A stretch of DNA of 64,000 nucleotides from Candidatus Didemnitutus sp. (GCA_019634575.1 JAHCAY010000001.1:1550001-1614000); one strand, 5' to 3'; positions 45,972 through 55,079 are shown, counted from the first letter of the stretch. Program-made: numbers and translations. The notes: generated by a model not told the origin, from the letters alone.

Positions 45972-46790
45972 TCAGGCGCCTCGCACGTAGATAATCGCGT
46001 ATTTGGCGGGCGGCGAAAGCCAGCGCTCCCAACTCTGGCCCCACTCGATCGGTTTGCCGGCCAAATCGACGTCGCCATCGCGTCCGCCGCGGAACGCCGC
46101 GCGAACCCGGATGATCGCCTTGGTTCCCCGCGCACCGACGGCAAACTGCATCTCTCGGCTCAGCTTCTGCCCGCTGTCCTCGGCGTAACAGAATTTCGTC
46201 CACGTCTTTCCTCCGTCGACGGAGTAGTCGGCGTGGAAAAAACCGATCCGCTCGCCGTTTTCACCGGTGTTCGCGCTGACCGCCACCGAGACGACGCTTC
46301 CGGCCGCCACCTCGCTGGGGGCATCGATGTGGATCGAGCGTTCCACCCGCTGCGGCGGCGGCACGGCGATGCGCGCATACTTCGCCGGCGGCCAGCGCCA
46401 GTTTTTCCAGCTCTCGTCCCAATGGATCGGCGTCCCGCGGAAATCGGCATCACCCGCCTCGCCACCGCGGAAGGCCACGCGCACCCGCACGAGCGCCACG
46501 CCGCCCGTGGCGCTCGCCGTAAAGCCGACCCGGCGCGCGGCGCTCTTTCCAGCGTTCTCGAGATTGCAACAACCCGTCCAGGTCAGTCCCTCGTCGATCG
46601 AATACTCGGCATGCAAGAAACCGATCTGCTCGCCGTCGGTCGCATCGGTGCTCGCACCGATTTGCACCGAAACCGGTTTCCCGGCGACCGCTTCGCCGGG
46701 CGCTTCGATCGTAACCGCACGGTTCACCTCCGCCCGCAGGAACACTGCCGCAGCCATCAGCCAGAAACCTGCGTAAAGATAACGTCTCAT
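45972..46790 (-). CDS. Secreted protein of two tandem ~120-residue repeats, unknown function
   Basis: This 272-residue protein has a signal peptide (MRRYLYAGFWLMAAAVFLRA). Residues 22-141 and 149-268 are homologous repeats sharing IGF(L/F)HA(E/D)YS(I/V)D.G.TWT, RVR.AFRGG, GD.D..G.PI.W..SW..W and PPAKYA. The two units are linked by a Pro-rich hinge (AVPPPQR). Each repeat is beta-rich and looks like an extracellular domain, possibly binding a carbohydrate. The frame continues upstream to 46883, but ATG 46790 places the signal peptide at the start. It is a lone minus-strand gene between two plus-strand runs. I know of no named family. Confidence 0.75.
   Translation of the reverse strand: MRRYLYAGFWLMAAAVFLRAEVNRAVTIEAPGEAVAGKPVSVQIGASTDATDGEQIGFLHAEYSIDEGLTWTGCCNLENAGKSAARRVGFTASATGGVALVRVRVAFRGGEAGDADFRGTPIHWDESWKNWRWPPAKYARIAVPPPQRVERSIHIDAPSEVAAGSVVSVAVSANTGENGERIGFFHADYSVDGGKTWTKFCYAEDSGQKLSREMQFAVGARGTKAIIRVRAAFRGGRDGDVDLAGKPIEWGQSWERWLSPPAKYAIIYVRGA
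45987..46346 (-). repeat. Second tandem copy of ~120-residue domain repeat
   Basis: This stretch encodes residues 149-268 (from VERSIHIDAPSEVAAG to PPAKYAIIYV) and is homologous at the protein level to the unit at 46368-46727. Roughly half the positions agree by eye, so the duplication is old. Confidence 0.7.
46368..46727 (-). repeat. First tandem copy of ~120-residue domain repeat
   Basis: This stretch encodes residues 22-141 (from VNRAVTIEAPGEAVAG to RWPPAKYARI). It is paired with the unit at 45987-46346. Confidence 0.7.
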
Positions 46791-46957
46791 GCTTTCGCCC
46801 GGCAATGAGGTCAGTGGCACGAGCCAACTCAACCCGCAAACGAGCGCCCCAAAATATTTCTTCGCTCGCAATGCAACGAGCACCGCGCAGAAAGCTCACC
46901 GACATGCGGCCACGTCGCGCCCGGTGCCTGCCTCGGTGCTGCCGCCACTCGTATTCG
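46791..46957. promoter_or_regulatory. Divergent intergenic region with an AT-rich patch
   Basis: These 167 bases lie between a minus-strand secreted-protein gene and a plus-strand membrane-protein gene. An AT-rich patch at 46850-46862 (AAAATATTTCTTC) stands out against the GC-rich surroundings and could be part of a promoter for either gene. No clean -35 partner was found. Confidence 0.3.
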
Positions 46958-48559
46958 ATGACTCCCATTTTCTCTCGCTGGCTCAAGCACCCCAAACTCT
47001 GGCGGAGACTTTCGCATCTGGCCGCACTTGTCCTGGCCGCGACGACCTATGTCGTCATCTACCGGTTCCTCGCCCGCTTCGCGGGCTACCCCATCGAGTT
47101 GGAGTGGCGCGAGGGAACGGCATGGCTGCATGCACTCGCGGGTTCGTTCGGCGTGAACATCTTCACCGATCCGCATCTTGCCTACGCGAATGCGAACCAC
47201 GGCATCTTCGACCCGCTCATCAAGTCGGTCTTCGTGCGCGCCCTGCCATCGGTCGAGCCGCAATACATCCTGCGCTCCTTCGTCCTGCTCTTCCCTGTCG
47301 TTTCGCTGCTGGCCTCCTTCGTGCACAGTCGCCGGAAACTGCCGCTCGGCCCGGCCGTCGTCGCCGCGCTCGGCCTGAGCGCCGCGATGCTGATCCTCCT
47401 CCACGACATCGGCCATTGGAACACCTGCATCGGCCGCAGCGACTCCACGGCGCTCACCCTGCTGGCCGTGGCCTTTCTGGGCTACGCCGCGCCGGGCGAC
47501 ACGACGTTATCGCGCGTGTCTCGCCACGGCGCCTGCCTCGCGATCGCGCTCGTGTTCAGCACGAATTGGCGGATCTATCCCGTCGCCCTGGTGATTCCGC
47601 TGCTCGTGGAGCAGAGCCGCGATGCACTGCGCCTGCGCGATCTCGTCCGCCTCTACCTCGTCATCGCCGCCTACACGATCGGCACCTGCGCCGTCTTCGC
47701 CGCCGTCTGGTTCCACGGCGATCTCGCGCAGTATTACCGCTATTTTTTCGGCTTCTTCGGCACGAAATCCCCGTGGGCGGCCGCCTCCTCGCCGTTCGCG
47801 ACCATGATCCATTACGTCCGCACCCCGGCTTTCGCGGCGATCATCGTTCTTTCGATCCTGCCCGTGCTGTTCGAAAGCGGCAAATGGCTGCTCGCCCGCT
47901 CCGGCAGCTTGCCGCGAACACTGGCCGCGCTGGCGCTGGCGCTCAGCCTGGGCGCCTCGATCGCCGCCTTCAAAATGAACTTCCAAGGCGCGGGCTACTG
48001 GTATCTCAGCCCGCAGGCATTCGTGCTGCTCGTCTACTATCAATCGCGCTTCACCCTCGGTCCCGGTGCCGCTTCCGCGCTCCTCATCGGCTGCCTGGGC
48101 ATGCTCTGGCGCTCGGACAACCTCCCGTTGATGAGATGGCAATACGCCCAGCTCGCGGAGACGCTGCCCGCCGCGCGTCGCTACACCGCCGAATTGGTGC
48201 TGCTCGATCGCGAGTTCGGGATCTGCTCGGAGGAAGCCCACCTGTTCAAACGCACCCGCAACCTGCCGCCGGTCGACATGGGCGATGTCGCCGAGGCTTT
48301 CGCGAATGCGAACTACTTCGGCCCGCGTTTCACCGCCGTCTTCGCCCAACAGCGAGCCAGAATCGTCGCCCGAGAACCCGTGCTCGTCTTCGTCGGCGGT
48401 TGCGGCTCCTCCGCGCTCAAACAGCTCGCGCAAAGCGAGGAATACTGCCTCTTCCGAACCTCGCCCACTCTCTGGATCGGCGGTGCCGTGTATGTGCGCT
48501 TGGATCACCTGGAGGAGGTGCAACGCTTCCTCGTCGCTCACGCCGCGGAGCTTCCCTGA
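46958..48559 (+). CDS. Polytopic membrane protein, probable GT-C-type glycosyltransferase
   Basis: This 533-residue protein has a first membrane helix (LAALVLAATTYVVIYRFLA) followed by GYPIELEWREGTAWLHALAG, an acidic loop in the position expected of the GT-C catalytic residue. About ten hydrophobic segments and a C-terminal soluble region with PVLVFVGGCGSSALKQLA follow. The frame opens at 46805, but the Arg-rich leader is unlikely and ATG 46958 is preferred. It is the first gene of the last plus-strand run and precedes a polyprenyl-phosphate glycosyltransferase that could supply its donor. Confidence 0.7.
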   Translation: MTPIFSRWLKHPKLWRRLSHLAALVLAATTYVVIYRFLARFAGYPIELEWREGTAWLHALAGSFGVNIFTDPHLAYANANHGIFDPLIKSVFVRALPSVEPQYILRSFVLLFPVVSLLASFVHSRRKLPLGPAVVAALGLSAAMLILLHDIGHWNTCIGRSDSTALTLLAVAFLGYAAPGDTTLSRVSRHGACLAIALVFSTNWRIYPVALVIPLLVEQSRDALRLRDLVRLYLVIAAYTIGTCAVFAAVWFHGDLAQYYRYFFGFFGTKSPWAAASSPFATMIHYVRTPAFAAIIVLSILPVLFESGKWLLARSGSLPRTLAALALALSLGASIAAFKMNFQGAGYWYLSPQAFVLLVYYQSRFTLGPGAASALLIGCLGMLWRSDNLPLMRWQYAQLAETLPAARRYTAELVLLDREFGICSEEAHLFKRTRNLPPVDMGDVAEAFANANYFGPRFTAVFAQQRARIVAREPVLVFVGGCGSSALKQLAQSEEYCLFRTSPTLWIGGAVYVRLDHLEEVQRFLVAHAAELP

Positions 48560-48630
48560 CGGGCCCGGCCCTCGTCAGCGACCGCTCGCGGTCTTGCGTT
48601 CCGCAGAGTGGCTGTTGAGGCTTTTCGATC

Positions 48631-49569
48631 ATGCAGTTGTCCATCGTCGTCCCCGTTTATCGGGAGGAGAAGAACATCCCCGAGTTCCTTCGGCGGCTGC
48701 AGCCCATCCTTGCCCCGATCACGAGCGACTACGAAGTCATCTTCGCGATGGACCCCTCGCCGGACCGCACGCAGGAGGTCATTCTCGCCGCCCGCGCCGC
48801 TGACGATCGCGTCAAATTCCTCCAACTTTCGCGCCGCTTCGGCCAGCCCATGGCCACGCTCGCCGGCATGACCTACTCGCGCGGCGACGCCGTCATCGTG
48901 ATGGACGTTGACATGCAAGACCCACCCGAGCTGATCGGCGAAATGATCGCGAAATGGCGCGACGGCTTCGACGTCGTCCTTCCGCAACGCCGCCAGCGCA
49001 CCGGCGAGCCGTGGCTCAAGAAACTCGTCTCCGCCGTCGGCTACCGCGTCATCAACCGCATCGCCGAAGTCCAGATTCCACCCAACACCGGCGATTTCCG
49101 CCTCATGTCGCGCCGCGTCGTCGACGAGGTCGTGCGCCTCCGCGAAACCCACGGTTTCCTCCGCGGCATGGTCGCCGTCGTCGGCTTCCGCCAGTGCATC
49201 ATTCCGTTCGACCGGCCCGCGCGCCTGCACGGCCAGACCAACTACAACCGCTTCCTCGGTTCGCTGCGCATCGGTTTCAACGGCATCTTCTGCTTCAGCA
49301 CCTACGCGCTGCAGTTGAGCACACTTTTCGGTTTCGTCATCGCCGGCGGTTCGCTGCTCCTCGCGGCCATCTATCTTTTCTACAAGCTCATGGGTTGGAC
49401 GATTCTCTGGGGCAACCCCACCACGATCATCCTCATCTCCTTCCTCGGCGGCATTCAGCTCATCAGCGTCGGCATCCTCGGCGAATACATCGGCCGCATC
49501 TACGAGGAAGTCCGCGGCCGACCGCGCTTCATCGTCGAGCGCTCCGCCGGTTTCGACTCCCACGCCTGA
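48631..49569 (+). CDS. GT2 polyprenyl-phosphate glycosyltransferase (GtrB-like)
   Basis: This 312-residue protein has QLSIVVPVYREEKNIPEFL, the DXD-like VMDVDMQDPPELI, RRFGQPMATLAGM, NTGDFRLMSRR, and two C-terminal membrane helices (about 228-255 and 262-290). It ends in a cytoplasmic tail with GEYIGRIYEEVRGRPRF, the distinctive end of GtrB/YfdH bactoprenol glycosyltransferases. It would transfer a sugar from a nucleotide donor to undecaprenyl phosphate. The following methyltransferase starts 3 bases after the stop. Confidence 0.9.
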   Translation: MQLSIVVPVYREEKNIPEFLRRLQPILAPITSDYEVIFAMDPSPDRTQEVILAARAADDRVKFLQLSRRFGQPMATLAGMTYSRGDAVIVMDVDMQDPPELIGEMIAKWRDGFDVVLPQRRQRTGEPWLKKLVSAVGYRVINRIAEVQIPPNTGDFRLMSRRVVDEVVRLRETHGFLRGMVAVVGFRQCIIPFDRPARLHGQTNYNRFLGSLRIGFNGIFCFSTYALQLSTLFGFVIAGGSLLLAAIYLFYKLMGWTILWGNPTTIILISFLGGIQLISVGILGEYIGRIYEEVRGRPRFIVERSAGFDSHA

Positions 49570-49572
49570 GCC

Positions 49573-50304
49573 ATGCCGACCGCCAAGTGGCCGAAAATCC
49601 TGCCGCCGCTCACACCCGAGCAACAGGCGCGCAACCACGAGTTCATGCGCCTCTGGCACGAGGAGCTGGGCGGCCGCTCGCGCTACGGCGCGGTGGAAAA
49701 CTTCAACCACCTCTTCCCCGTCCGCGCCTCGCGCCCGGGCTTCCGCACCACGCTCGAGATCGGCGCCGGCCTCGGCGCGCACCTCGAATACGAACGCCTC
49801 ACACCCGAGCAGGAAGCGAATTACTACTGCAACGAATACCGCGAAAACATGGCCGCCGCCATCCGCGCGCGTTTCCCGCGCGTGCGCACCGTCGTCGGCG
49901 ATTGCCAGCAGCGCATGGATTTTCCGGACGGTTTCTTCGACCGCATCCTCGCCATCCACGTCCTCGAGCACCTGCCCGATCTCCCCGCCTGCCTGCGCGA
50001 ACTCCATCGCCTGCTGAACAAGGACCGCGGCCAGCTGCTCATCGTCATCCCCACCGAGGGCAGCCCCGCCTACGGCCTCGCGCGCCGGATGTCCGCGCAA
50101 CGCCTCTGGTATCGCCACTTCACCGCGCCCTACGCGGAGTTCTACACCCGCGAACACATCAACCTCGTGCCCGAAATCCGCGCCGAGCTCGCGCCGCTCT
50201 TCACCATCGAGCGCAGCCGCCATTTCCCGCTGCTCGTCCCCTTCCATTTCTGCAACCTCTGCATCGGCTTCTCCCTCCGCCCGCGGCCCACGCCGCTCGC
50301 GTGA
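49573..50304 (+). CDS. Class I SAM-dependent methyltransferase
   Basis: This 243-residue protein has TLEIGAGLGAHLEYERL as motif I, VVGDCQQRMDFPDGFFDRIL and AIHVLEHLPDLPACLRELH. The FYTREHINLVPEI segment and the HFPLLVPFHFCNLCIGF C-terminal stretch are reminiscent of sugar or lipid methyltransferases in glycan loci. The N-terminal FMRLWHEELGGRSRYGAVE is not recognised. It is tightly linked to genes on both sides (3 and 4 bases). Confidence 0.8.
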   Translation: MPTAKWPKILPPLTPEQQARNHEFMRLWHEELGGRSRYGAVENFNHLFPVRASRPGFRTTLEIGAGLGAHLEYERLTPEQEANYYCNEYRENMAAAIRARFPRVRTVVGDCQQRMDFPDGFFDRILAIHVLEHLPDLPACLRELHRLLNKDRGQLLIVIPTEGSPAYGLARRMSAQRLWYRHFTAPYAEFYTREHINLVPEIRAELAPLFTIERSRHFPLLVPFHFCNLCIGFSLRPRPTPLA

Positions 50305-50308
50305 TCCC

Positions 50309-51295
50309 ATGAAACACGTCTTCGTCACCGGCGCCGCCGGCTTCATCGGCTCCAATCTCGTCGACCGGCTCCTCGCCGACGGCATCCGCGTCACCGGCTG
50401 GGACAATCTCGCCACCGGCCAGCTCCGCTTCCTCGAAGCCGCGATCGCGAACCCGAACTTCCTGCTCATGCAGGGCGACAACCTCGACCTGCGCGCGCTC
50501 ACCTCCGCCATGCGCGGCGCCGACTTCGTCGTCCACCTCGCGGCCAACGCCGACATCAAGGACGGCTGGGCGCATCCGAAAAAAGACCTGGAGCAAAACA
50601 CCATCGCCACCTTCAACGTCCTCGAAGCCATGCGCGCCAATCGCGTGCGCCGCATCGCCTTCTCCTCGACCGGCTCCGTCTACGGCGAAGCGCTCGTCAC
50701 GCCCGACCGCCCCACGCCCGAGACCGACGCGTTCCCCGTTCAAACCTCGCTCTACGCCGCCTCGAAGACCGCCGGCGAAGGCCTCATCTCCGCCTACGCC
50801 GAGGGCGGGCAGCTCGACGAAGCCTATCTCTTCCGCTTCGTCTCCATCCTCGGCGAGCGCTACACGCACGGCCACGTCTTCGACTTCTACAAGCAGCTCC
50901 TCGCGCACCCCGATCACCTCCGCGTCCTCGGCGACGGCCGCCAGCGCAAGAGCTACCTCTACGTGCAGGACTGCATCGACGCCATTCTCCACGTCACCCG
51001 CGCCCACACCGCGCGCGACGCCAAGCACCGCACGCAAGTCTACAACCTCGGCACGCCCGAATACGTCGAGGTCAACCAAAGCATCGGCCACATCTGCCGC
51101 GAACTCGGCCTCGCACCGCGCCTCGACTACACCGGCGGCGACCGCGGCTGGATCGGCGACAATCCCTTCATCTTCCTCGACACGAAAAAAATCTCGGCCA
51201 CCGGCTGGCGCCCGAAGCTCACCATCGCCGACGCCGTCGTCCGCACCGTCCGCTGGCTGCGCGACAACCCCTGGGTCTACGAAGCCCGCGGATGA
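50309..51295 (+). CDS. NAD-dependent nucleotide-sugar epimerase/dehydratase
   Basis: This 328-residue extended SDR has GAAGFIGSNLVDRLL (residues 8-22), HLAANADIKDGW, STGSVYGEALVTP, and the catalytic YAASKTAGE (Tyr and Lys of YxxxK). RKSYLYVQDCIDA follows. The pattern fits UDP-glucose 4-epimerase-like or related enzymes (GalE/WbpP type) rather than 4,6-dehydratases, since the TDE-type motif of dehydratases is absent. The substrate cannot be fixed by reading. It lies 4 bases from its neighbours on each side. Confidence 0.85.
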   Translation: MKHVFVTGAAGFIGSNLVDRLLADGIRVTGWDNLATGQLRFLEAAIANPNFLLMQGDNLDLRALTSAMRGADFVVHLAANADIKDGWAHPKKDLEQNTIATFNVLEAMRANRVRRIAFSSTGSVYGEALVTPDRPTPETDAFPVQTSLYAASKTAGEGLISAYAEGGQLDEAYLFRFVSILGERYTHGHVFDFYKQLLAHPDHLRVLGDGRQRKSYLYVQDCIDAILHVTRAHTARDAKHRTQVYNLGTPEYVEVNQSIGHICRELGLAPRLDYTGGDRGWIGDNPFIFLDTKKISATGWRPKLTIADAVVRTVRWLRDNPWVYEARG

Positions 51296-51299
51296 AGAC

Positions 51300-52946
51300 A
51301 TGAACTGGCTGCGCCGCGACCGCACCTTCTGGCTCGCCGCCATCGTGCTGATGCTCGGCGAGTTTCTCCTCTTCGACCGCATGACTTCGCGACACCACGC
51401 GGGATTCTATCCGCGCTGGAACGACCAGATCCAATACCTCACCGAAGCTTACACCGCCTACGAGAAAGCGCAGGGCGGCGGGTTCCTGGCCGGACTCAAA
51501 CAAACGCTCACCAAGCCCGCGCTCCAAGGCACGCTCCACGACACCGCCGCCCTCTGCATTTTCACACTGGTCGGCTCGGCCTCGCGCAGTGCGGCGCTGA
51601 GCCTGAACATGCTCGTGTTTCTCGCCTGGCAGGCCGCGCTGATGTTCACCGTGCTGAGACTCACCGGCTCGCGTCCGCTCGCCTGGATCGCGTTCGCTCT
51701 CGTGCTCAGCCTCGCGTCACCCTGGTCCAATTCGCCCGGCTCTGCGGTCGACTTCCGCCTCGATCACGCCGCCATGTGCCTGATGGGCATCACCGCCTGC
51801 ACGGCGCTGCTCACCGATGGATTTCGCCGCACGGGCGCTTCACTCGCGTTCGGCGCTGCGGTGGGACTCACGCTGCTCACGCGCTTTCTCACCGGCGCCT
51901 ATTTTGCCATCGTGTTCGTCGCGCTCGGCGGCTGGATCCTGGCGGGCGCCGACCGGTGGCGTCGCCTCGGTCGCCTCGCCGCCGCCGGCGCGATCGCCGC
52001 GGCGGGCGCAGGCCCCGTATTCTGGCACAATCGCGAAGGCATCTATACCTACTACTGGATCGGCCACATCGCGGGAGCCGAGAGCAACGTCCGCACGCCC
52101 GGTCTCGATCCGCTCCACTCGCTCCAGTTTGTCTTCGGCCAATTCGCCACGGAACACCTCGGCCTGGCTTTCGGCGTGATCGCTGCCGCCCTTTTCGCCA
52201 CCCTGGCGTTGCTCGCTCTGGTCTCGTCCCGGCGCTCGAGCGCCGTCCCCCGCCGGAGCGACTGGCTCGTCATCGCGTTTGTCTTCGCGATATTCCCCGG
52301 GCTGATCCTGACATTACACCGGCAAAAATCGGAGGTCGTCCTCGGCATCCTCGCGCCGGGCACCCTGCTGCTCATTCTCGGACTCGCCGTCTGGCTCTGG
52401 GATCGGGTCGATTTCGCCGACACCCGGCGCTGGCCCCGCCTCGCCTTCGCGAGTCTCGCGGCGGCCCTTCTCGCCGGCAGCACGGGCATTTATGTTTCCC
52501 GCCAATTCGCGCCTGTGGCCGACGCCGACACGATTGCGAGCGCCCGCACCGTGAATTTCATCTCCGACCGCATCTTCGAAACCGCACACTCGCGCCGCTT
52601 CGATCATCCCTACATCGCGGTGGATCAGATCGTCGATTACCTCGACGCCCAGATCCTCGCCGTGACCTGCTACGAACGGAAAAAGGTCTGGGTGAACTTC
52701 GTCATCCAACTCCCCAACTCGATTCTCGCGGAGCCGACCGACGCTATCCTCTACAAAATCAAGCTCTGCCATTTCGTCGTCCTCACCGATGAGATGAGCG
52801 GCAACGGTTTCTGGCCCTACGACAAGGAGCTCCGGCGCCTCTATCCGCAGCTCAAAACCTGGTGCGACGCCAACCTGGACCGACTCGAGTCGTTTGAGGT
52901 CTACGGTCGCAAACTCACTCTCTACGCGAAGCGCGCGGGCGCCTGA
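51300..52946 (+). CDS. Polytopic membrane protein, probable GT-C-type glycosyltransferase
   Basis: This 548-residue protein has a first helix (FWLAAIVLMLGEFLLF), then an acidic loop with FYPRWNDQIQYLTEAYTAYE, about nine further hydrophobic segments and a cytoplasmic or periplasmic tail of about 130 residues (DRIFETAHSRRFDHPYIAVD). The topology is that of GT-C enzymes. The call is based on topology, with no diagnostic motif. Start ATG 51300 follows the epimerase stop by 4 bases. Confidence 0.68.
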   Translation: MNWLRRDRTFWLAAIVLMLGEFLLFDRMTSRHHAGFYPRWNDQIQYLTEAYTAYEKAQGGGFLAGLKQTLTKPALQGTLHDTAALCIFTLVGSASRSAALSLNMLVFLAWQAALMFTVLRLTGSRPLAWIAFALVLSLASPWSNSPGSAVDFRLDHAAMCLMGITACTALLTDGFRRTGASLAFGAAVGLTLLTRFLTGAYFAIVFVALGGWILAGADRWRRLGRLAAAGAIAAAGAGPVFWHNREGIYTYYWIGHIAGAESNVRTPGLDPLHSLQFVFGQFATEHLGLAFGVIAAALFATLALLALVSSRRSSAVPRRSDWLVIAFVFAIFPGLILTLHRQKSEVVLGILAPGTLLLILGLAVWLWDRVDFADTRRWPRLAFASLAAALLAGSTGIYVSRQFAPVADADTIASARTVNFISDRIFETAHSRRFDHPYIAVDQIVDYLDAQILAVTCYERKKVWVNFVIQLPNSILAEPTDAILYKIKLCHFVVLTDEMSGNGFWPYDKELRRLYPQLKTWCDANLDRLESFEVYGRKLTLYAKRAGA

Positions 52947-52955
52947 TCACCTCTC

Positions 52956-54218
52956 ATGAACGTCGCCATCCTCGGCCTCTGGCATCTCGGCTCCGTCACC
53001 GCCGCCTGCACCGCGCGCCACCACGCCGTCGTCGGCATCGACTTCGACGCCGCCAACATCGCGCAACTCGCCGCCGGCCGCGCCCCGCTCCACGAGCCCG
53101 GCCTCGACGACCTCCTCGCCGCGGGCCTCGCGCGTGGCGCGCTGTGCTTCTCCGTCGAACCCGCCGCCGTCGCTTCCGCCGACGTGCTTTGGGTATGCTA
53201 CGATACGCCGGTCGACTCCGACGATCGCGCCGACGCCGCCTGGGTCGTCGCGCAGATCGAACGCGCCCTCCCACACCTGCGCCCCGGCACCCCCGTGCTC
53301 CTCTCGTCGCAACTGCCGGTCGGCACCTGCGCCCGCCTCGCCGCCGCGCACCCGCATCTGCTCTTAGCCTGCTCGCCGGAAAACCTCCGCCTCGGCAAGG
53401 CCATCGACGCCTTCGAAAAACCCGCACGTATCGTCGTCGGCGCACCCGACGCCGCCCGCGCCACGCTCGAACGCCTGCTCGCGCCCATCGGCGCGCCGCT
53501 GCTCTGGATGCGCCCCGCCTCCGCCGAGATGGTCAAGCACGCGCTCAACGGCTTCCTCGCTCTCTCCATCGCCTTCATCAACGAAATCGCCACCGTCGCC
53601 GAAACCGTCGGCGCCGACGCCGCCGAAATCTCCGCCGGTCTCAAATCCGAGCCGCGCATCGGCCCGCGGGCCTACCTCGGCGCTGGCGGCCCCTTCGCCG
53701 GCGGCACGCTCGCGCGCGACGTCGTCGCGCTCAGCGAGCTCGGCGCCGTGCGCCAGCTCCCGCTCGCCCTCATTCCCGCCATCAAGCAAAGCAACGACCG
53801 CCACCGCAGCTGGGCCGCACGCAAAATCTCCGCCGCCCTCGCCGACGTGCCGCACCCCACCATCGCCGTCCTCGGCCTCGCCTACACCCCGGGCACCAGC
53901 ACGCTCCGCCGCAGCGCCGCCGTGGAACTGTGCCGCGCCCTCGCCGCATCGGGCGCCACCGTGCGCGCCTTCGACCCGCTCATCCGCGAGACCGACGCCG
54001 AACATCGCGACATCCCGCTCGTCGCTTCGCCCAACGCCGCGCTCGCCGGCGCGCACGCGGTCGCCATCTGCACCGAGTGGTCTGCCCTGCGCGAACTCGA
54101 CTGGCCCGCCCTGCTCGCCTCCATGGCTCGCCCCGTCGTCGTCGACGCGAACCGGCACATCGAAAAACTCGCGGCTGGCCACCCCGGCCTCGTTTACCTC
54201 ACCGTCGGTCGCCCATGA
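52956..54218 (+). CDS. UDP-glucose/GDP-mannose dehydrogenase-family protein lacking the catalytic cysteine
   Basis: This 420-residue protein has the three-domain fold: Rossmann start VAILGLWHLGSVTAA, central helix EMVKHALNGFLALSIAFINE (Lys194 and Asn198 conserved), PENLRLGKAI with Glu142, and C-terminal IAVLGLAYTPGTSTLR. Where the family has GFGG-S-C-(L/F)-P-K-D, this protein reads AYLGAGGPFAGGTLARDVV (residues 239-257). It is one residue shorter and has no Cys. Without the thiohemiacetal-forming Cys the second oxidation to a uronic acid is not expected, so it may stop at the aldehyde, act as an epimerase-like or binding protein, or be inactive. The ATGA overlap with the SDR downstream suggests shared function. 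Confidence 0.85.
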   Translation: MNVAILGLWHLGSVTAACTARHHAVVGIDFDAANIAQLAAGRAPLHEPGLDDLLAAGLARGALCFSVEPAAVASADVLWVCYDTPVDSDDRADAAWVVAQIERALPHLRPGTPVLLSSQLPVGTCARLAAAHPHLLLACSPENLRLGKAIDAFEKPARIVVGAPDAARATLERLLAPIGAPLLWMRPASAEMVKHALNGFLALSIAFINEIATVAETVGADAAEISAGLKSEPRIGPRAYLGAGGPFAGGTLARDVVALSELGAVRQLPLALIPAIKQSNDRHRSWAARKISAALADVPHPTIAVLGLAYTPGTSTLRRSAAVELCRALAASGATVRAFDPLIRETDAEHRDIPLVASPNAALAGAHAVAICTEWSALRELDWPALLASMARPVVVDANRHIEKLAAGHPGLVYLTVGRP

Positions 54219-55075
54219 AACTTTCCGGCCTCAACACCCTCGTCACCGGCGGCAGTCAAGGTCTCGGCCGTCACATCGTCGAAGCGTTCCTCGCCGAAGG
54301 TGCTCACGTCACCTTCTGTGCGCGCACCGCTGACGACGTCGAGCGCACCCGCGCCGAACTCGCCCCGCACCTCTCCCCCGGTCAGCGTCTTGCTGCGCTC
54401 GCGTGCGACGTGAGCGACCCCGCGAGCGTCGCCACCCTCTTCGCCTGCGCCACCGAGCACGCGCCGCTCGACGTTCTCGTCAACAACGCCGGCATCTACG
54501 GCCCCATCGGGCCGACCGAAGAAGTGGACCTCGCCGACTGGTCGCGTGCTTGGAACATCAACGTCACCGGCGTCCTCCTCTGCTGCCAGCACGCCGTGCG
54601 CGCGATGAAGCCGCGCCGCGCCGGCCGCATCGTCAACATTTCCGGCGGCGGCGCGACGAACCCCATGCCTCGCCTTGTCAGCTACGCCGCCACCAAGGCC
54701 GCCGTCGTCCGCCTCACCGAGACGCTCGCTGAGGAATATCGCGCCGACGGCATCACCGTGAACGCCATCGCTCCCGGCGCGCTGCGCACCCGCATGACCC
54801 AGCAGGTCCTCGACGCCGGTCCCGAGCGCGCCGGCGCCGACTTCTTCGCCAAGAACAAGAAATGGTCCGACGAGGGCGCCGTCGATCCGCGACTCGCCGC
54901 CGCCCTTTGCGTCTGGCTCGCCGGCCCCGAAGGCCCCGCCGTCACCGGCAAACTCATCAGCGCCCAATGGGACCCGTGGCGCGACTTCGCGAAGTTCTCC
55001 GCCGAGTTGAAAGGCGACATCTACACGCTGCGCCGCATCGTGCCGGAGGATCGCAACAAGAAGCTCGGAGCCTGA
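54215..55075 (+). CDS. Short-chain dehydrogenase/reductase
   Basis: This 286-residue classical SDR has the cofactor-binding TGGSQGLGRHIVE, NNAG at about residues 90-93, and the catalytic YAATK. The TVNAIAPGAL and DGITVNAIAP segment and an extended C terminus (DIYTLRRIVPEDRNKKLGA) distinguish it from fatty-acid reductases. It starts in an ATGA overlap with the cysteine-lacking dehydrogenase gene and is 4 bases upstream of a Gfo/Idh/MocA gene. Such enzymes often reduce keto groups of sugars, but the substrate is unknown. The upstream-extended frame is a shadow of the previous gene. Confidence 0.86.
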   Translation: MKLSGLNTLVTGGSQGLGRHIVEAFLAEGAHVTFCARTADDVERTRAELAPHLSPGQRLAALACDVSDPASVATLFACATEHAPLDVLVNNAGIYGPIGPTEEVDLADWSRAWNINVTGVLLCCQHAVRAMKPRRAGRIVNISGGGATNPMPRLVSYAATKAAVVRLTETLAEEYRADGITVNAIAPGALRTRMTQQVLDAGPERAGADFFAKNKKWSDEGAVDPRLAAALCVWLAGPEGPAVTGKLISAQWDPWRDFAKFSAELKGDIYTLRRIVPEDRNKKLGA

Positions 55076-55079
55076 CCCC

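Noticed and set aside
45955..45972. Terminator between convergent genes
   Set aside because: Only 16 bases lie between the two genes, and no stem with a T-tract is present.
48538..50655. 705-codon open frame on the minus strand
   Set aside because: Spans three plus-strand genes with full domain evidence (GT2, methyltransferase, epimerase), and has no recognisable motif.
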